The notes under the pieces were generated by a model. That model did not search any database, was not told the DNA's origin, and worked only from the letters and a program-made list of their open reading frames with translations. A DNA stretch of 64,000 bases. Origin: Acerihabitans sp035013185 (GTDB lineage: Bacteria > Pseudomonadota > Gammaproteobacteria > Enterobacterales > Enterobacteriaceae). Position numbers and translations under genes: made by a program. Shown piece by piece: positions 35,687 to 43,928 of this stretch (position 1 is the stretch's first letter; each line of letters begins with the position of its first letter). The stretch is from positions 35,224 to 99,223 of the forward strand of contig NZ_JAYGJO010000022.1 in NCBI RefSeq assembly GCF_035013185.1. The letters run 5' to 3'.

Positions 35687-36673
35687 CTAGTCCACCAGCG
35701 ATCCTCCGCTCTCCAGCGGCTTATCAGGAGACGGGGGCAGCACCAAATAGACCCCCTTGAACAGGGCACCATTGATTTCGTTGCCGGATAATTCAACCTC
35801 AAGGCTCACCCGGGCCTTTCGCCCACGCGCCAGACGATCCAGATCCCCACTTAGGGAACCCAGGTCCGCCACGGCGGAAGGCCTTCCCGTGACCGCGCTA
35901 GCATAGCGGATATGCGCATCGGCCAGGATGATGGTACCACCCAGTTGACGTTCTCGGAGCAATAACCATATCAACCCCCAGCCGGTCAAGGTTGCCAGAG
36001 AAAACAGACTACCGGCAAAAAGGGTATGATGCGGATTTTGATTACCGATTTCCGGCATGGTTGTCATGAATTTTTGACCGGTGTACTGGGTGATACGCAC
36101 CCCCATCTTTTCGCTCAAGGGAATGTGCTGGTGCCAAGCCTGTTGCAATTGGCCGCACCAATCCGGTCGATGCAAAATATCATCCAGGGTTTCGATAGGT
36201 TTGATCATTAAGAAATGACGAATCGGCGTGGTAGAGGGTGTGGTGATTTCGCCCTGATTAATAAAACCCAGCTTGGCAAAGAACTCCACCGCATCTTCGC
36301 GGGCGCTGCACACTACCCGTTTCACCCCTTCCTGACGCGCGACTGACTCAAGAGTCATGGCCATCAGCGTGCCCAATCCTTTACCGCGCTGCAAAGGATG
36401 GACCGCCAGGAAACGGATTGAGGCCTCGTTGTCGGCATTAATATACAGCCTGCTAATGGCCACCGGCTTGCCATTCTCATCCACCACCATCTGGTGATGC
36501 GCCATTGCATCATAAGCGTCCCGCTCAGACCCCTGCGGCTGATGCAACGGTTTACGTAACATTTCCCAGCGAAACTGATAGTAGTCGTTTAATTCTTTAT
36601 CGTTCTGTGGGACGCGCAAATGATACATGCATACCCTCTCTTTAAGGTCTTTACCGTTTACACCTGAAGCCAA
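35687..36673 (-). CDS. yiiD: YiiD/FabY, GNAT plus thioesterase-fold protein
   Basis: 328 residues (E. coli YiiD 329). The N-terminal half is a GNAT acetyltransferase (about 15-155: RFLAVHPLQRGKGLGTLM is the acetyl-CoA loop) and the C-terminal half a hot-dog thioesterase domain (about 170-325: NPHHTLFAGSLFSLATLTG, GGTIILADAHIRY). The E. coli protein has been linked to initiation of fatty acid synthesis as FabY. The start overlaps the end of dtd by 16 bases; an internal ATG at 36628 (MYHLRVPQ) is an alternative start. Last gene of the yihX-yihY-dtd-yiiD operon. Confidence 0.92.
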   Translation of the reverse strand: MASGVNGKDLKERVCMYHLRVPQNDKELNDYYQFRWEMLRKPLHQPQGSERDAYDAMAHHQMVVDENGKPVAISRLYINADNEASIRFLAVHPLQRGKGLGTLMAMTLESVARQEGVKRVVCSAREDAVEFFAKLGFINQGEITTPSTTPIRHFLMIKPIETLDDILHRPDWCGQLQQAWHQHIPLSEKMGVRITQYTGQKFMTTMPEIGNQNPHHTLFAGSLFSLATLTGWGLIWLLLRERQLGGTIILADAHIRYASAVTGRPSAVADLGSLSGDLDRLARGRKARVSLEVELSGNEINGALFKGVYLVLPPSPDKPLESGGSLVD

Positions 36674-37095
36674 AAAGTGACCGGTCCGTCATTCACCAGC
36701 GCGACTTGCATATCCGCAGCAAACCGTCCGCTTTCAGTCCGGATATCCGTTCGGCGGCAACAGTCGGTAAAGTGATGATAAAGCCGTTCCGCTTCTGCGG
36801 GCGCCGCGCCGTGGGAGAAACTGGGTCGCAGCCCCTTATTGGTATCCGCCACTAGCGTGAACTGGGATACGACCAGCACCTCGCCGCCAGCCTGGCGGAT
36901 ATTTAAATTCATTTTGCCCTGCTCATCGCTGAAAATACGATAACCTAACACACGGTCGCACAGCTTTTCGGCTGTCGACACATTATCGCCCCGCTCCACA
37001 CCAAGCAAGATCAATATACCGGGACCTATCGCACCCACGACATCGTTGTTTACGGTTACCGACGCGCTGAGTACCCGTTGGATCAACGCAATCAT
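36658..37095 (-). CDS. dtd: D-aminoacyl-tRNA deacylase
   Basis: 145 residues, same as E. coli. It removes D-amino acids and glycine wrongly attached to tRNA. The two active-site motifs are present: SQFTLVAD (with the following KGLRPSF) and NDGPVTF at the C-terminus, where the cross-subunit Gly-cisPro lies. Starts MIALIQRVLSASVTV. Its ATG overlaps the stop of yihY (ATGA), and its end overlaps the fabY start, so all three are tightly coupled. Confidence 0.95.
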   Translation of the reverse strand: MIALIQRVLSASVTVNNDVVGAIGPGILILLGVERGDNVSTAEKLCDRVLGYRIFSDEQGKMNLNIRQAGGEVLVVSQFTLVADTNKGLRPSFSHGAAPAEAERLYHHFTDCCRRTDIRTESGRFAADMQVALVNDGPVTFWLQV

Positions 37096-37949
37096 CGGTC
37101 AAGCTCCGGTTTTTGCACCGAGGCGCGAAACTCCGTCATTGAGGCGGTGATTTCTGCACCAAGCAACACAATGCACCAACTCCAATACACCCAGAAAAAA
37201 AGCAATGGTATCACCGCCAGTACGCCGTAAATCAGTTGAAAAGTGGGGAACGCGCTGACATACAGGCCAAAGACTTTTTTACCCAGCTCAAACAACAGCC
37301 CCGCCACCAGCGCACCGATTAAGGCATCCTTAGCGGGTACCCTTACCGTTGGCACCACGCGATATAATATCCAAAATGAGATATAGGAGAGCAACAGCGG
37401 GAAAATACGCAGCATTAGCGTAGACAGCGGCGCCGTACCGCTATCGTTCAACCACGTCAGGGATATCAGGTAGGAGCTTATCACCATGCTGGCACCGGTC
37501 AGTAGGGGCCCCAATGTCAAGATCATCACATACACCGCGAACGAGAAAATCATCGGTCGTTTTTTGTTGCTGCGCCAGATGCTGTTAAGCGCCGAGTCCA
37601 CCGAATAAATCAACAACAACGCGGTGACGATAAGCCCACAGGTACCCACCGCGGTCATCTGGCTGGCATTGAGAATAAATTGCTCAAGATAGCGCCGGAT
37701 AACATCGCCGGTCGCCGGCATAAAATTGGTAAAGATAAAACTTTTTAATTTATCGCTGGCATCGGAAAATACCGGGAAAATCGCAATCAGGGAGAACAGC
37801 ACCGTGATCAGCGGCACCAGGGACAACAGAGAAACATAAGCGAGATGACCTGCCAACACGGTTAAACCATCATGATCGGCGCGTTGATACAAAAATTTGC
37901 AGAAGGCATAAAAGCGGGTCGCTTTTTTCACATTAAAACCTTTCATCAC
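37092..37949 (-). CDS. yihY: YihY/BrkB-family inner-membrane protein
   Basis: 285 residues (E. coli YihY 290). Six predicted helices form a YihY/virulence-factor BrkB domain; once annotated RNase BN, but that activity belongs to another protein, so function is unknown. Visible: ADHDGLTVLAGHLAYVSLLSLVPLITVLFSLIA split across the first helix, YRVVPTVRVPAKDALIGAL and FQLIYGVLAVIPLLFFWVYW near the end. It overlaps dtd by four bases. Start MMKGFNVKKATRF; the ribosome site GGGGAGG is about 6 bases before. Confidence 0.92.
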   Translation of the reverse strand: MMKGFNVKKATRFYAFCKFLYQRADHDGLTVLAGHLAYVSLLSLVPLITVLFSLIAIFPVFSDASDKLKSFIFTNFMPATGDVIRRYLEQFILNASQMTAVGTCGLIVTALLLIYSVDSALNSIWRSNKKRPMIFSFAVYVMILTLGPLLTGASMVISSYLISLTWLNDSGTAPLSTLMLRIFPLLLSYISFWILYRVVPTVRVPAKDALIGALVAGLLFELGKKVFGLYVSAFPTFQLIYGVLAVIPLLFFWVYWSWCIVLLGAEITASMTEFRASVQKPELDR

Positions 37950-37969
37950 ACCCTCCCCTTTTGCATCAA

Positions 37970-38557
37970 TTACGCAAAATAGGCGGGTATAACACGTGAA
38001 TCAGTAACGTGAACCGCCGGTAATCCAATACTCTGCGCAGCAGCAATATTTTGCGCGTTATCGTCAAAGAACAAAGCATCAGCCACGTCCACACCTTCCT
38101 GCTCCAGGACATATCGATAGATGGCTGGATCGGGTTTACGCATCCTGATTTCTTGAGAAAGATACATCTTGTCGACGCTTTGCGGCACTTCAGGATACTG
38201 GTTGGGCCAATAGTCACAGTGCAGACGGTTGGTGTTGGATAGGATGATCACCCTATTTCCCTGTGCGCGTAGCTTTTGCATGATCTCGATAACGTCTGGT
38301 CTGACGCTAATAAATACCGCCTGCCAACCGGTGGTGAACTGTTCAAAACTTAGCGTAATGCCTAACTCAGCGCAGAATTTAGCGGCAAAAACCTCATCGG
38401 ATATCTCTCCGCGCTCATGCTGTTCAAACACCTCGCCCATTTCAAACTTCTTTTTTAAACTGGCCAGGGGTACGCCGCTGAGATGGCTCCACACACCCAG
38501 CACGCGACCGAAATCAATATCGATCACCACATTGCCTAAATCAAAAATATAAAGCAT
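37970..38557 (-). CDS. yihX: HAD-like phosphatase YihX
   Basis: 195 residues from ATG 38557, chosen because GGGAGG precedes it and because MLYIFDLGNVVIDIDF matches the E. coli start (E. coli 199). It is a haloacid-dehalogenase phosphatase that, in E. coli, releases glucose from alpha-glucose-1-phosphate. HAD motifs: I FDLGNVVID, II LSNTN, III KPDPAIY lysine, IV FFDDNAQN. The last few residues are shorter than in E. coli. First gene of the yihX-yihY-dtd-yiiD operon, 20 bases before yihY. Confidence 0.93.
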   Translation of the reverse strand: MLYIFDLGNVVIDIDFGRVLGVWSHLSGVPLASLKKKFEMGEVFEQHERGEISDEVFAAKFCAELGITLSFEQFTTGWQAVFISVRPDVIEIMQKLRAQGNRVIILSNTNRLHCDYWPNQYPEVPQSVDKMYLSQEIRMRKPDPAIYRYVLEQEGVDVADALFFDDNAQNIAAAQSIGLPAVHVTDSRVIPAYFA

Positions 38558-38599
38558 GACGCCCTCCCAAGCTGTACAAGGTGTTAACACTGTAGCGGG

Positions 38600-38815
38600 A
38601 AATAGTGCAACTGAACAGCAATGAACGCACGTTGCAGGCTCGGCCGTAACGTGTGCAACGAGCCGATTCGGGGTAAATTCCCTAGGCGGCCAGGCGAGAG
38701 GACGAGGAAGTCGCTGGTATGCCAGCCAAGTGGGTTGAACAACCCGCGCTAAGGGATATCAGGCTAGCCCGCAGATAGAGGATACCTGCGGGTCGAGTCT
38801 GTTTTCTAGACAAGG
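38600..38815. other. Structured non-coding stretch between yihX and deoX
   Basis: Gene-free, GC-rich and full of small perfect hairpins: GGCTCG/CGAGCC (38637-38664), GCTGGTATGCCAGC (38713-38726), GGGTTGAACAACCC (38732-38745) and CCCGCAG/CTGCGGG (38768-38792). It could be a small RNA, a repeat element, or left-over DNA at the edge of the deo island. No known RNA family is recognised. Confidence 0.4.
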
Positions 38816-38823
38816 ATGAACCA

Positions 38824-39861
38824 TCAGCCTTCGCTCACCAACCCGGTAACAACACTGAATTCACGTGTGGCGCCCGCAGCCAGCTGAATCAGCGTTCCCG
38901 CCCGGCTGGCCGCTTGATGACCTTCGGGACGACACGTGCCCGGCAGTACAAAAGCCGCGACCTTTTGATCACCATTATACAGAATCCAACGCGTGGCATA
39001 GTTAAACTGTGCGGTATCGAAGCGAGTAACGAATCGCGGACCTGAACCCGGCGCCTGCATAAAAAACTCTGCCTTACCATAGGTTTGCTCAGTATAACGG
39101 GCGAGATCATCGGCAAAAAATACGATTTCCGGATCATAAAATTCCGGCTGGCTTAACGACTCCAGCATGCCGGGGTTGCGCGCTAACGCCGCCGTATATT
39201 CGAGCCATTGTGCCGTGGGATGAACATGACCGGGAATCGAAGTGCGCAATTGGAACGCTCCGTCGGGCAGATTCTCGCTGAACGTGGCATCCGCAACATA
39301 GGCATAATTCATATGGCACATATACTGTAACGGCATTGGCACGCTGGCCAGGTTGATGACCCGCATATTGATGGTCAACAGCGTCTCGTCAGCCTTTAGC
39401 CTGACCGAGGGCTCGGCCCGATAATGATGGCCGAACCCTTTCACGTACTCATATTCGCCCCCTAAGGTCACGCTGTGCTCATCGACAGTCAGGAACGCCC
39501 GATCCATCGGTGCGCAGGGCATTTCTCCGTGCAACGGGTGCACATCATCTTGCGCGGGACACCCATTGCTCAGTAGCCCGGAATGGAAAGCAAAGCAGCC
39601 ATAAGTATCCACCACCGACTCACCCCGCTTCGGCTCGTTAAACGGATTATCCATTCGTAAACTATGATCGTCGAACTGTGCATCCCAAATCATTTGGCCA
39701 TAATAAGGCAACAGGGTGATATATCCCCGGCTATTGCTAAGGGTCACGGCTTCTATGCCGGAAGGATATTTAAACAACGTAACGCTGATCCCGGCGCTCT
39801 CCAACAGATGAAACGGCTGGTCGCTAAACTGATTACGCTGAAGATAAATGACAGTAGACAT
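38824..39861 (-). CDS. deoX: DeoX-like aldose 1-epimerase family protein (DUF4432)
   Basis: 345 residues. It belongs to the DUF4432 branch of galactose-mutarotase-like proteins and is the expected DeoX of deoxyribose operons, probably interconverting anomers of 2-deoxyribose before phosphorylation. Visible: GYITLLPYYGQMIWDAQFDD, GEMPCAPMDRAFL with the preceding HPLHGE, YMCHMNYAYV and LPGTCRPEGHQAASRAG. It is the last gene of deoK-deoP-deoX, 19 bases after deoP. The name rests on context and length, since substrate was not proven by sequence. Confidence 0.75.
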   Translation of the reverse strand: MSTVIYLQRNQFSDQPFHLLESAGISVTLFKYPSGIEAVTLSNSRGYITLLPYYGQMIWDAQFDDHSLRMDNPFNEPKRGESVVDTYGCFAFHSGLLSNGCPAQDDVHPLHGEMPCAPMDRAFLTVDEHSVTLGGEYEYVKGFGHHYRAEPSVRLKADETLLTINMRVINLASVPMPLQYMCHMNYAYVADATFSENLPDGAFQLRTSIPGHVHPTAQWLEYTAALARNPGMLESLSQPEFYDPEIVFFADDLARYTEQTYGKAEFFMQAPGSGPRFVTRFDTAQFNYATRWILYNGDQKVAAFVLPGTCRPEGHQAASRAGTLIQLAAGATREFSVVTGLVSEG

Positions 39862-39880
39862 CGCTTTCTCCTGGTTTAGA

Positions 39881-41212
39881 TTAATTATCCATCATTGTTC
39901 TGGCTGCGGCGACAGTGGGTTGTTTGTTGCGCAATTCAGCCCAGAAGTAGTAGCCCACATAAGCGAAGCACAGTAACGACACCCCAAACGCCTGTTTCAT
40001 CGACCCAAGATGGTCGGAAACGAAGCCCTGAATGGCCGGCACGACGGCGGCACCAACAATAGCCATCACGATCACTGCACCGGCCACTGCAGTATATTTG
40101 TTGTCCACCGTATCAAGCGTACCCGCATAAATAGTTGCCCAACACGGTCCGAAAAGCACGCTGACAAACACGGCCGCATATACGGCGGTAAAATTAGGCA
40201 CCAGCACGACATAAGCCAGCGTTACCACACCGAGCACCGAATACGCGATCAGGACTTTTTGCGGATTGAAGCGTGTCATCAAAAAATTGGCGATGAATTT
40301 ACCGATAAAAAAGCATATAAAACTATATATCATGAAGTTAGATGCATCTCGCTCATTGGACGCACCCAGATTCAGCGCCAGACGAATGGTAAACGACCAT
40401 ACCGCCACCTGCATGCCAACATACAGAAATTGCGCCACAATGCCCTTTTTGAACCGAGTGTTACCGGCAAGATAACGCAGGGTTTCGCCCATTCCCGGCG
40501 CCGCGGTAAGGTTTGATTTATCCGCCTGGGGTTTACAATGGGGATAACGGGTGATCATAAACAACACCATCACCACCACCAGCACCATAATCAAATACTT
40601 ATAAGGTTCTAGGGTCAGTTCCAGCATGGTGAGTCGGAACTGGTGCACCTGCTCTGGCGTCATGGTGGCCATTTGGCTACTCAAACTTCCGCCTTCCTGG
40701 AAAACCAAATATTTACCCAGCACAATCCCCATCAGTGCGCCAATAGGATAAAAGGTCTGGCTGATGTTTAGCCGCAACGTCGCAAAATCGCGATGACCGA
40801 TCATCGAGCTATAGGTGTTGGCCGCCGTTTCCAGAAAACTCAGGCCCACGGCAATGGCAAAAATGGCCGCCAAAAACATGGTGTAGGTTGCCATATGGGA
40901 TGCGGGATAAAACAAGACACAGCCAATGATATAAAGCGACAGGCCGATCATGATGGCCATTTTGTAGCTGCTTTTGCGAATCACCATCGAAGCCGGTATG
41001 GCAATCAGAAAATAACCACCGTAAAACGCGCTTTGCACCAAGGCACTGGCAAAATCACTTAATGCGAATACCGATTTAAATTGGGTGATCAAGATATCAT
41101 TCAGGCTGGCCGCGCAACCCCATAAGGGAAACAGGCACGACAGCAGGATAAATTGGAACAACGGGGTTTTGTTTAAATAGCCGTCAGGCATTTGTACCGT
41201 ATTGTGGCGCAT
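39881..41212 (-). CDS. deoP: Deoxyribose permease, FucP-like MFS
   Basis: 443 residues from ATG 41212, preceded by AGGAATAACATC; a longer start at 41248 would overlap deoK. It is a twelve-helix fucose-galactose-glucose:proton symporter type MFS protein. Visible: LFPLWGCAASLNDILITQFK (family start), FYGGYFLIAIPASMVIRKSS, VGLSFLETAANTYSSMIG and FGPCWATIYAGTLDTVDN. Flanked by deoK and deoX, it should bring 2-deoxy-D-ribose into the cell. Four bases separate it from the end of deoK. Confidence 0.87.
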   Translation of the reverse strand: MRHNTVQMPDGYLNKTPLFQFILLSCLFPLWGCAASLNDILITQFKSVFALSDFASALVQSAFYGGYFLIAIPASMVIRKSSYKMAIMIGLSLYIIGCVLFYPASHMATYTMFLAAIFAIAVGLSFLETAANTYSSMIGHRDFATLRLNISQTFYPIGALMGIVLGKYLVFQEGGSLSSQMATMTPEQVHQFRLTMLELTLEPYKYLIMVLVVVMVLFMITRYPHCKPQADKSNLTAAPGMGETLRYLAGNTRFKKGIVAQFLYVGMQVAVWSFTIRLALNLGASNERDASNFMIYSFICFFIGKFIANFLMTRFNPQKVLIAYSVLGVVTLAYVVLVPNFTAVYAAVFVSVLFGPCWATIYAGTLDTVDNKYTAVAGAVIVMAIVGAAVVPAIQGFVSDHLGSMKQAFGVSLLCFAYVGYYFWAELRNKQPTVAAARTMMDN

Positions 41213-41216
41213 GATG

Positions 41217-42143
41217 TTATTCCTGAGAAAGGGTAGCGAGAAAATCATGGAACTGGGCGGTATCGGGATAGGAGCGCTGCGTACCCTTACCCATTACACT
41301 GTAGGCGGCGTAAGCGGAGGCATATTCCATTGCTTGTTTCACGTCGCCATCCTTAACCAGGTAATGGGCAAAACAGCCAATAAACGCATCTCCGGCACCA
41401 CTGGTATCCACAGCATTGACCGCAACGGGTTTTACCCGGTGCACATGGTTGGCGTTTAACCACATCGATCCACGATGTCCCATGGTGATAATTAAGTTTT
41501 TCAATCCCTTGGCCAATAATGTCCGCCCGGCGCGCAGGATATTTTCCTCGCTGTCTACCGGCATGCCGGTGAGGATTTCCAGCTCAGTTTCATTTGGCAT
41601 AAAAAAATCGCACTGGCAGGCATAGTTAATATCCAGTTCCCGGCTGGCCGGTGCGGGATTGAGAATGATGGGAATATGGTATTTTCGTCCAAGATCAATG
41701 GCGTGATACACGCTAGCCAGGGGGATTTCCAACTGCAGGATAATCAGCCGGCATTGTTTAAGCTGTTGCTCTGCACGATCAATATCTGCCGGGAGTAGAT
41801 GGTTGTTGGCGCCCTTGATGATTAAAATTCGGTTAAAGGAATCCCGATCAACAAATATTGGCGCTACGCCGCTGGATACCCCGGGCACCGTTTCAACAAA
41901 GCGGGTGTTTATGCCGTAGCGTTGCAGATTATTGACGGTATTATCGGCGAACATATCTTCACCGACTTTGCCGATCATCATCACACCCGCCCCCAGCTTG
42001 GCGGCCGCCACCGCCTGATTGGCCCCTTTACCGCCGCAGCCAATCTCGAAATCTGGTGCTTCCAGGGTTTCGCCAATTTTTGGCATTTCAGTGATATAGG
42101 TAATTAAGTCCACCATGTTGGAACCGATAACTGCAATATCCAT
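41217..42143 (-). CDS. deoK: Deoxyribokinase
   Basis: 308-residue PfkB/ribokinase-family sugar kinase that phosphorylates 2-deoxy-D-ribose to the 5-phosphate. The start MDIAVIGSNMVDLITYI and the stretch FEIGCGGKGANQAVAAAKLG, the central NPAPASRELD, NETELEILTGMPVD and catalytic VDTSGAGDAFIGCFAHYLV match the Salmonella and E. coli DeoK closely. The catalytic Asp is that of GAGD. It is first of the leftward deoK-deoP-deoX operon and divergent from deoC across a 190-bp control region. Confidence 0.92.
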   Translation of the reverse strand: MDIAVIGSNMVDLITYITEMPKIGETLEAPDFEIGCGGKGANQAVAAAKLGAGVMMIGKVGEDMFADNTVNNLQRYGINTRFVETVPGVSSGVAPIFVDRDSFNRILIIKGANNHLLPADIDRAEQQLKQCRLIILQLEIPLASVYHAIDLGRKYHIPIILNPAPASRELDINYACQCDFFMPNETELEILTGMPVDSEENILRAGRTLLAKGLKNLIITMGHRGSMWLNANHVHRVKPVAVNAVDTSGAGDAFIGCFAHYLVKDGDVKQAMEYASAYAAYSVMGKGTQRSYPDTAQFHDFLATLSQE

Positions 42144-42215
42144 AATTATTAGCCCTCAATTATTTCACTGTATTCAATGTTATTTTAGTCACACTAACAA
42201 CTCATAAATGTTATT

Positions 42216-42236
42216 AACGTGACACCAATCACAGCT
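42216..42236. promoter_or_regulatory. Candidate CRP site in the deoK-deoC gap
   Basis: GTGA-CACCAA-TCACA (42219-42233) fits the TGTGA-N6-TCACA consensus apart from the first base. It lies midway between the divergent deo units and could activate either. Confidence 0.5.
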
Positions 42237-42284
42237 CGAATTGATAAAATGCCGAAATTATGCCTATTGAAAGCGGTGTTTTAA

Positions 42285-42300
42285 TGTTAGTATTTTAACA
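42285..42300. promoter_or_regulatory. DeoR-type operator before deoC
   Basis: TGTTAGTATTTTAACA matches the E. coli DeoR operator (TGTTAGAATTCTAACA) at 14 of 16 positions. Further TGTTA and TAACA half sites occur at about 42178-42200. The likely ligand-responsive repressor is DeoQ, encoded downstream. Confidence 0.65.
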
Positions 42301-42334
42301 TTATTAAATGACCATCCCCACCAAGGACTGTAAA

Positions 42335-43012
42335 ATGACTCAACCAGAAATTGATTTTGCCCGGTATATCGACCATACCCTGCTGGCCATGGATGCCACC
42401 GAGGCGCAAATCGCCACGCTCTGTGACGAAGCCAAACGGTTTAGTTTCTATTCTGTATGTGTGAATTCCGGTTACGTTCCCTTCGCTGCGCAATCACTTC
42501 GCGGCTCGGCAGTGAAAGTCTGTTCGGTGATCGGTTTTCCGCTGGGCGCAGCCCTCACTTGTGCCAAGGTCTTCGAGGCACAGGCCGCTATCACCGCAGG
42601 GGCGCAGGAAATTGATATGGTAATTAACGTTGGCTGGCTGAAAAGTGGAAAAATGGATGCGGTAGCCGCCGATATCAGAGCAGTCCATGAGGTTTGCGCC
42701 GCTATTCCATTGAAGGTAATATTGGAAACTTGTTTGTTAACTCCACAACAAATTGTCGAAGTTTGCCAGATTTGTCGCGAGTTAAAGGTCGCTTTTGTGA
42801 AAACGTCCACCGGCTTTAGCACCGGCGGAGCACGGGAAGATGACGTCAAATTAATGCGTCAGACGGTAGGTGAGCAGATCGGAGTGAAAGCCTCCGGCGC
42901 TGTACGCGATCGTCAAACCGCCAAAACCATGATCCTGGCCGGCGCGACCCGCATCGGCACCAGCTCCGGCGTAGCCATTGTGTCGGGAACGGCGGCGACC
43001 AGCGATTATTAA
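42335..43012 (+). CDS. deoC: Deoxyribose-phosphate aldolase
   Basis: 225 residues from ATG 42335 (AAGGA lies 8 bases upstream; a start at 42308 would add nine residues without a ribosome site). It splits 2-deoxyribose-5-phosphate into glyceraldehyde-3-phosphate and acetaldehyde. Motifs: IDHTLL, KVCSVIGFPLGA, EIDMVINVGWLKSG, the Schiff-base lysine in VAFVKTSTGF and a second lysine in IGVKASGAVRD, then RIGTSSG. It is of the shorter DeoC class, distinct from the 259-residue nucleoside-operon enzyme, and belongs to the deoxyribose locus. Confidence 0.93.
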   Translation: MTQPEIDFARYIDHTLLAMDATEAQIATLCDEAKRFSFYSVCVNSGYVPFAAQSLRGSAVKVCSVIGFPLGAALTCAKVFEAQAAITAGAQEIDMVINVGWLKSGKMDAVAADIRAVHEVCAAIPLKVILETCLLTPQQIVEVCQICRELKVAFVKTSTGFSTGGAREDDVKLMRQTVGEQIGVKASGAVRDRQTAKTMILAGATRIGTSSGVAIVSGTAATSDY

Positions 43013-43057
43013 TGACAGGATCCGGTGGATACCGGATCTCATGACGCAGGATGTCTT

Positions 43058-43852
43058 ATGGAAACGCGGCGCGAAGAAAGGATTAATAAGCTCATTACCG
43101 CATTGAAGCGGGAAGATAAGCTTCATCTGAAAGATGCCGCCGTCCTGCTGGGCGTCTCGGAAATGACCATCAGGCGCGATCTGAGCGCCGAACCCGGCTT
43201 GGTGGTACTGCTGGGTGGTTATGTGGTCAACGACCCGAAAAACAGCAAAGTCACTCATTATTTTGTTTCGGATCAAAAGGCTAAACATGTTCAAGAGAAA
43301 AACATCGCCGGTCGTCTGGCGGCGCAGTTAATCGATCCGGATGATACGGTCTTTTTCGACTGCGGTACCACCACGCCATTAATTATTGATGCCATAGACG
43401 AGGATCTGCCATTTACCGCCGTGTGTTATTCCCTTAACACTTTCCTGGCGTTACAGGATCTGCCGAACTGTAAGGTGATACTCTGCGGCGGCGAATTTCA
43501 TCCCGCCAACTGTATTTTTACCCCACTGACCCAGTACTCAATCCTGGATAATATCTGTCCGGACAAAGCCTTTATCTCCGCGGCCGGTGTTGATATTGGT
43601 TACGGTGCGACCTGTTTTAACTTTGATGAACTCACCATGAAACATCGGGCTTTGTCCATGTCGCAACAGGCGATTCTGGTGGCCGATCACAGCAAATTCG
43701 GCAATATCAAACCCGCAGCCATTGGTGCATTGAGTCTGTTTCATACCTTAATAACCGATCGATCCCCACAGCCAACGTTTCATGAGTATTGTCAGCAGCA
43801 TAAGATTGCACTGCTGTATCCGCAAGACTCATCAACGGCATGCCGAGCCTGA
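43058..43852 (+). CDS. deoQ: DeoR-family repressor of the deoxyribose locus
   Basis: 264 residues from ATG 43058, preceded by CAGGA. The N-terminal DeoR helix-turn-helix reads RREERINKLITALKREDKLH, LKDAAVLLGVSEMTIRRDLS; the C-terminal DeoRC sugar-phosphate sensor contains FFDCGTTTPLIIDAI, AAGVDIGYGATCFNFDE and ADHSKFG. DeoQ of Salmonella controls deoK-deoP-deoX; here deoQ lies after deoC and its probable operator is at 42285-42300. The gene is convergent with typA. Confidence 0.87.
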   Translation: METRREERINKLITALKREDKLHLKDAAVLLGVSEMTIRRDLSAEPGLVVLLGGYVVNDPKNSKVTHYFVSDQKAKHVQEKNIAGRLAAQLIDPDDTVFFDCGTTTPLIIDAIDEDLPFTAVCYSLNTFLALQDLPNCKVILCGGEFHPANCIFTPLTQYSILDNICPDKAFISAAGVDIGYGATCFNFDELTMKHRALSMSQQAILVADHSKFGNIKPAAIGALSLFHTLITDRSPQPTFHEYCQQHKIALLYPQDSSTACRA

Positions 43853-43861
43853 ATAACAGGC

Positions 43862-43895
43862 AAAAAAATGCCGGCTCACTGACGCAAACCGGCAT
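43862..43895 (-). terminator. Intrinsic terminator after typA
   Basis: On the minus strand ATGCCGG and CCGGCAT (43868-43895) form a hairpin followed by TTTTTTTG. It fits the end of typA and may also end deoQ. Confidence 0.75.
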
Positions 43896-43928
43896 AGTCG
43901 ACAGGCACCGCCTGAAGGAGGGGCTTAA

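Noticed and set aside
38600..38815. Considered as a cobalamin or FMN riboswitch
   Set aside because: The stems do not fit either consensus, and no suitable downstream gene is transcribed from it.
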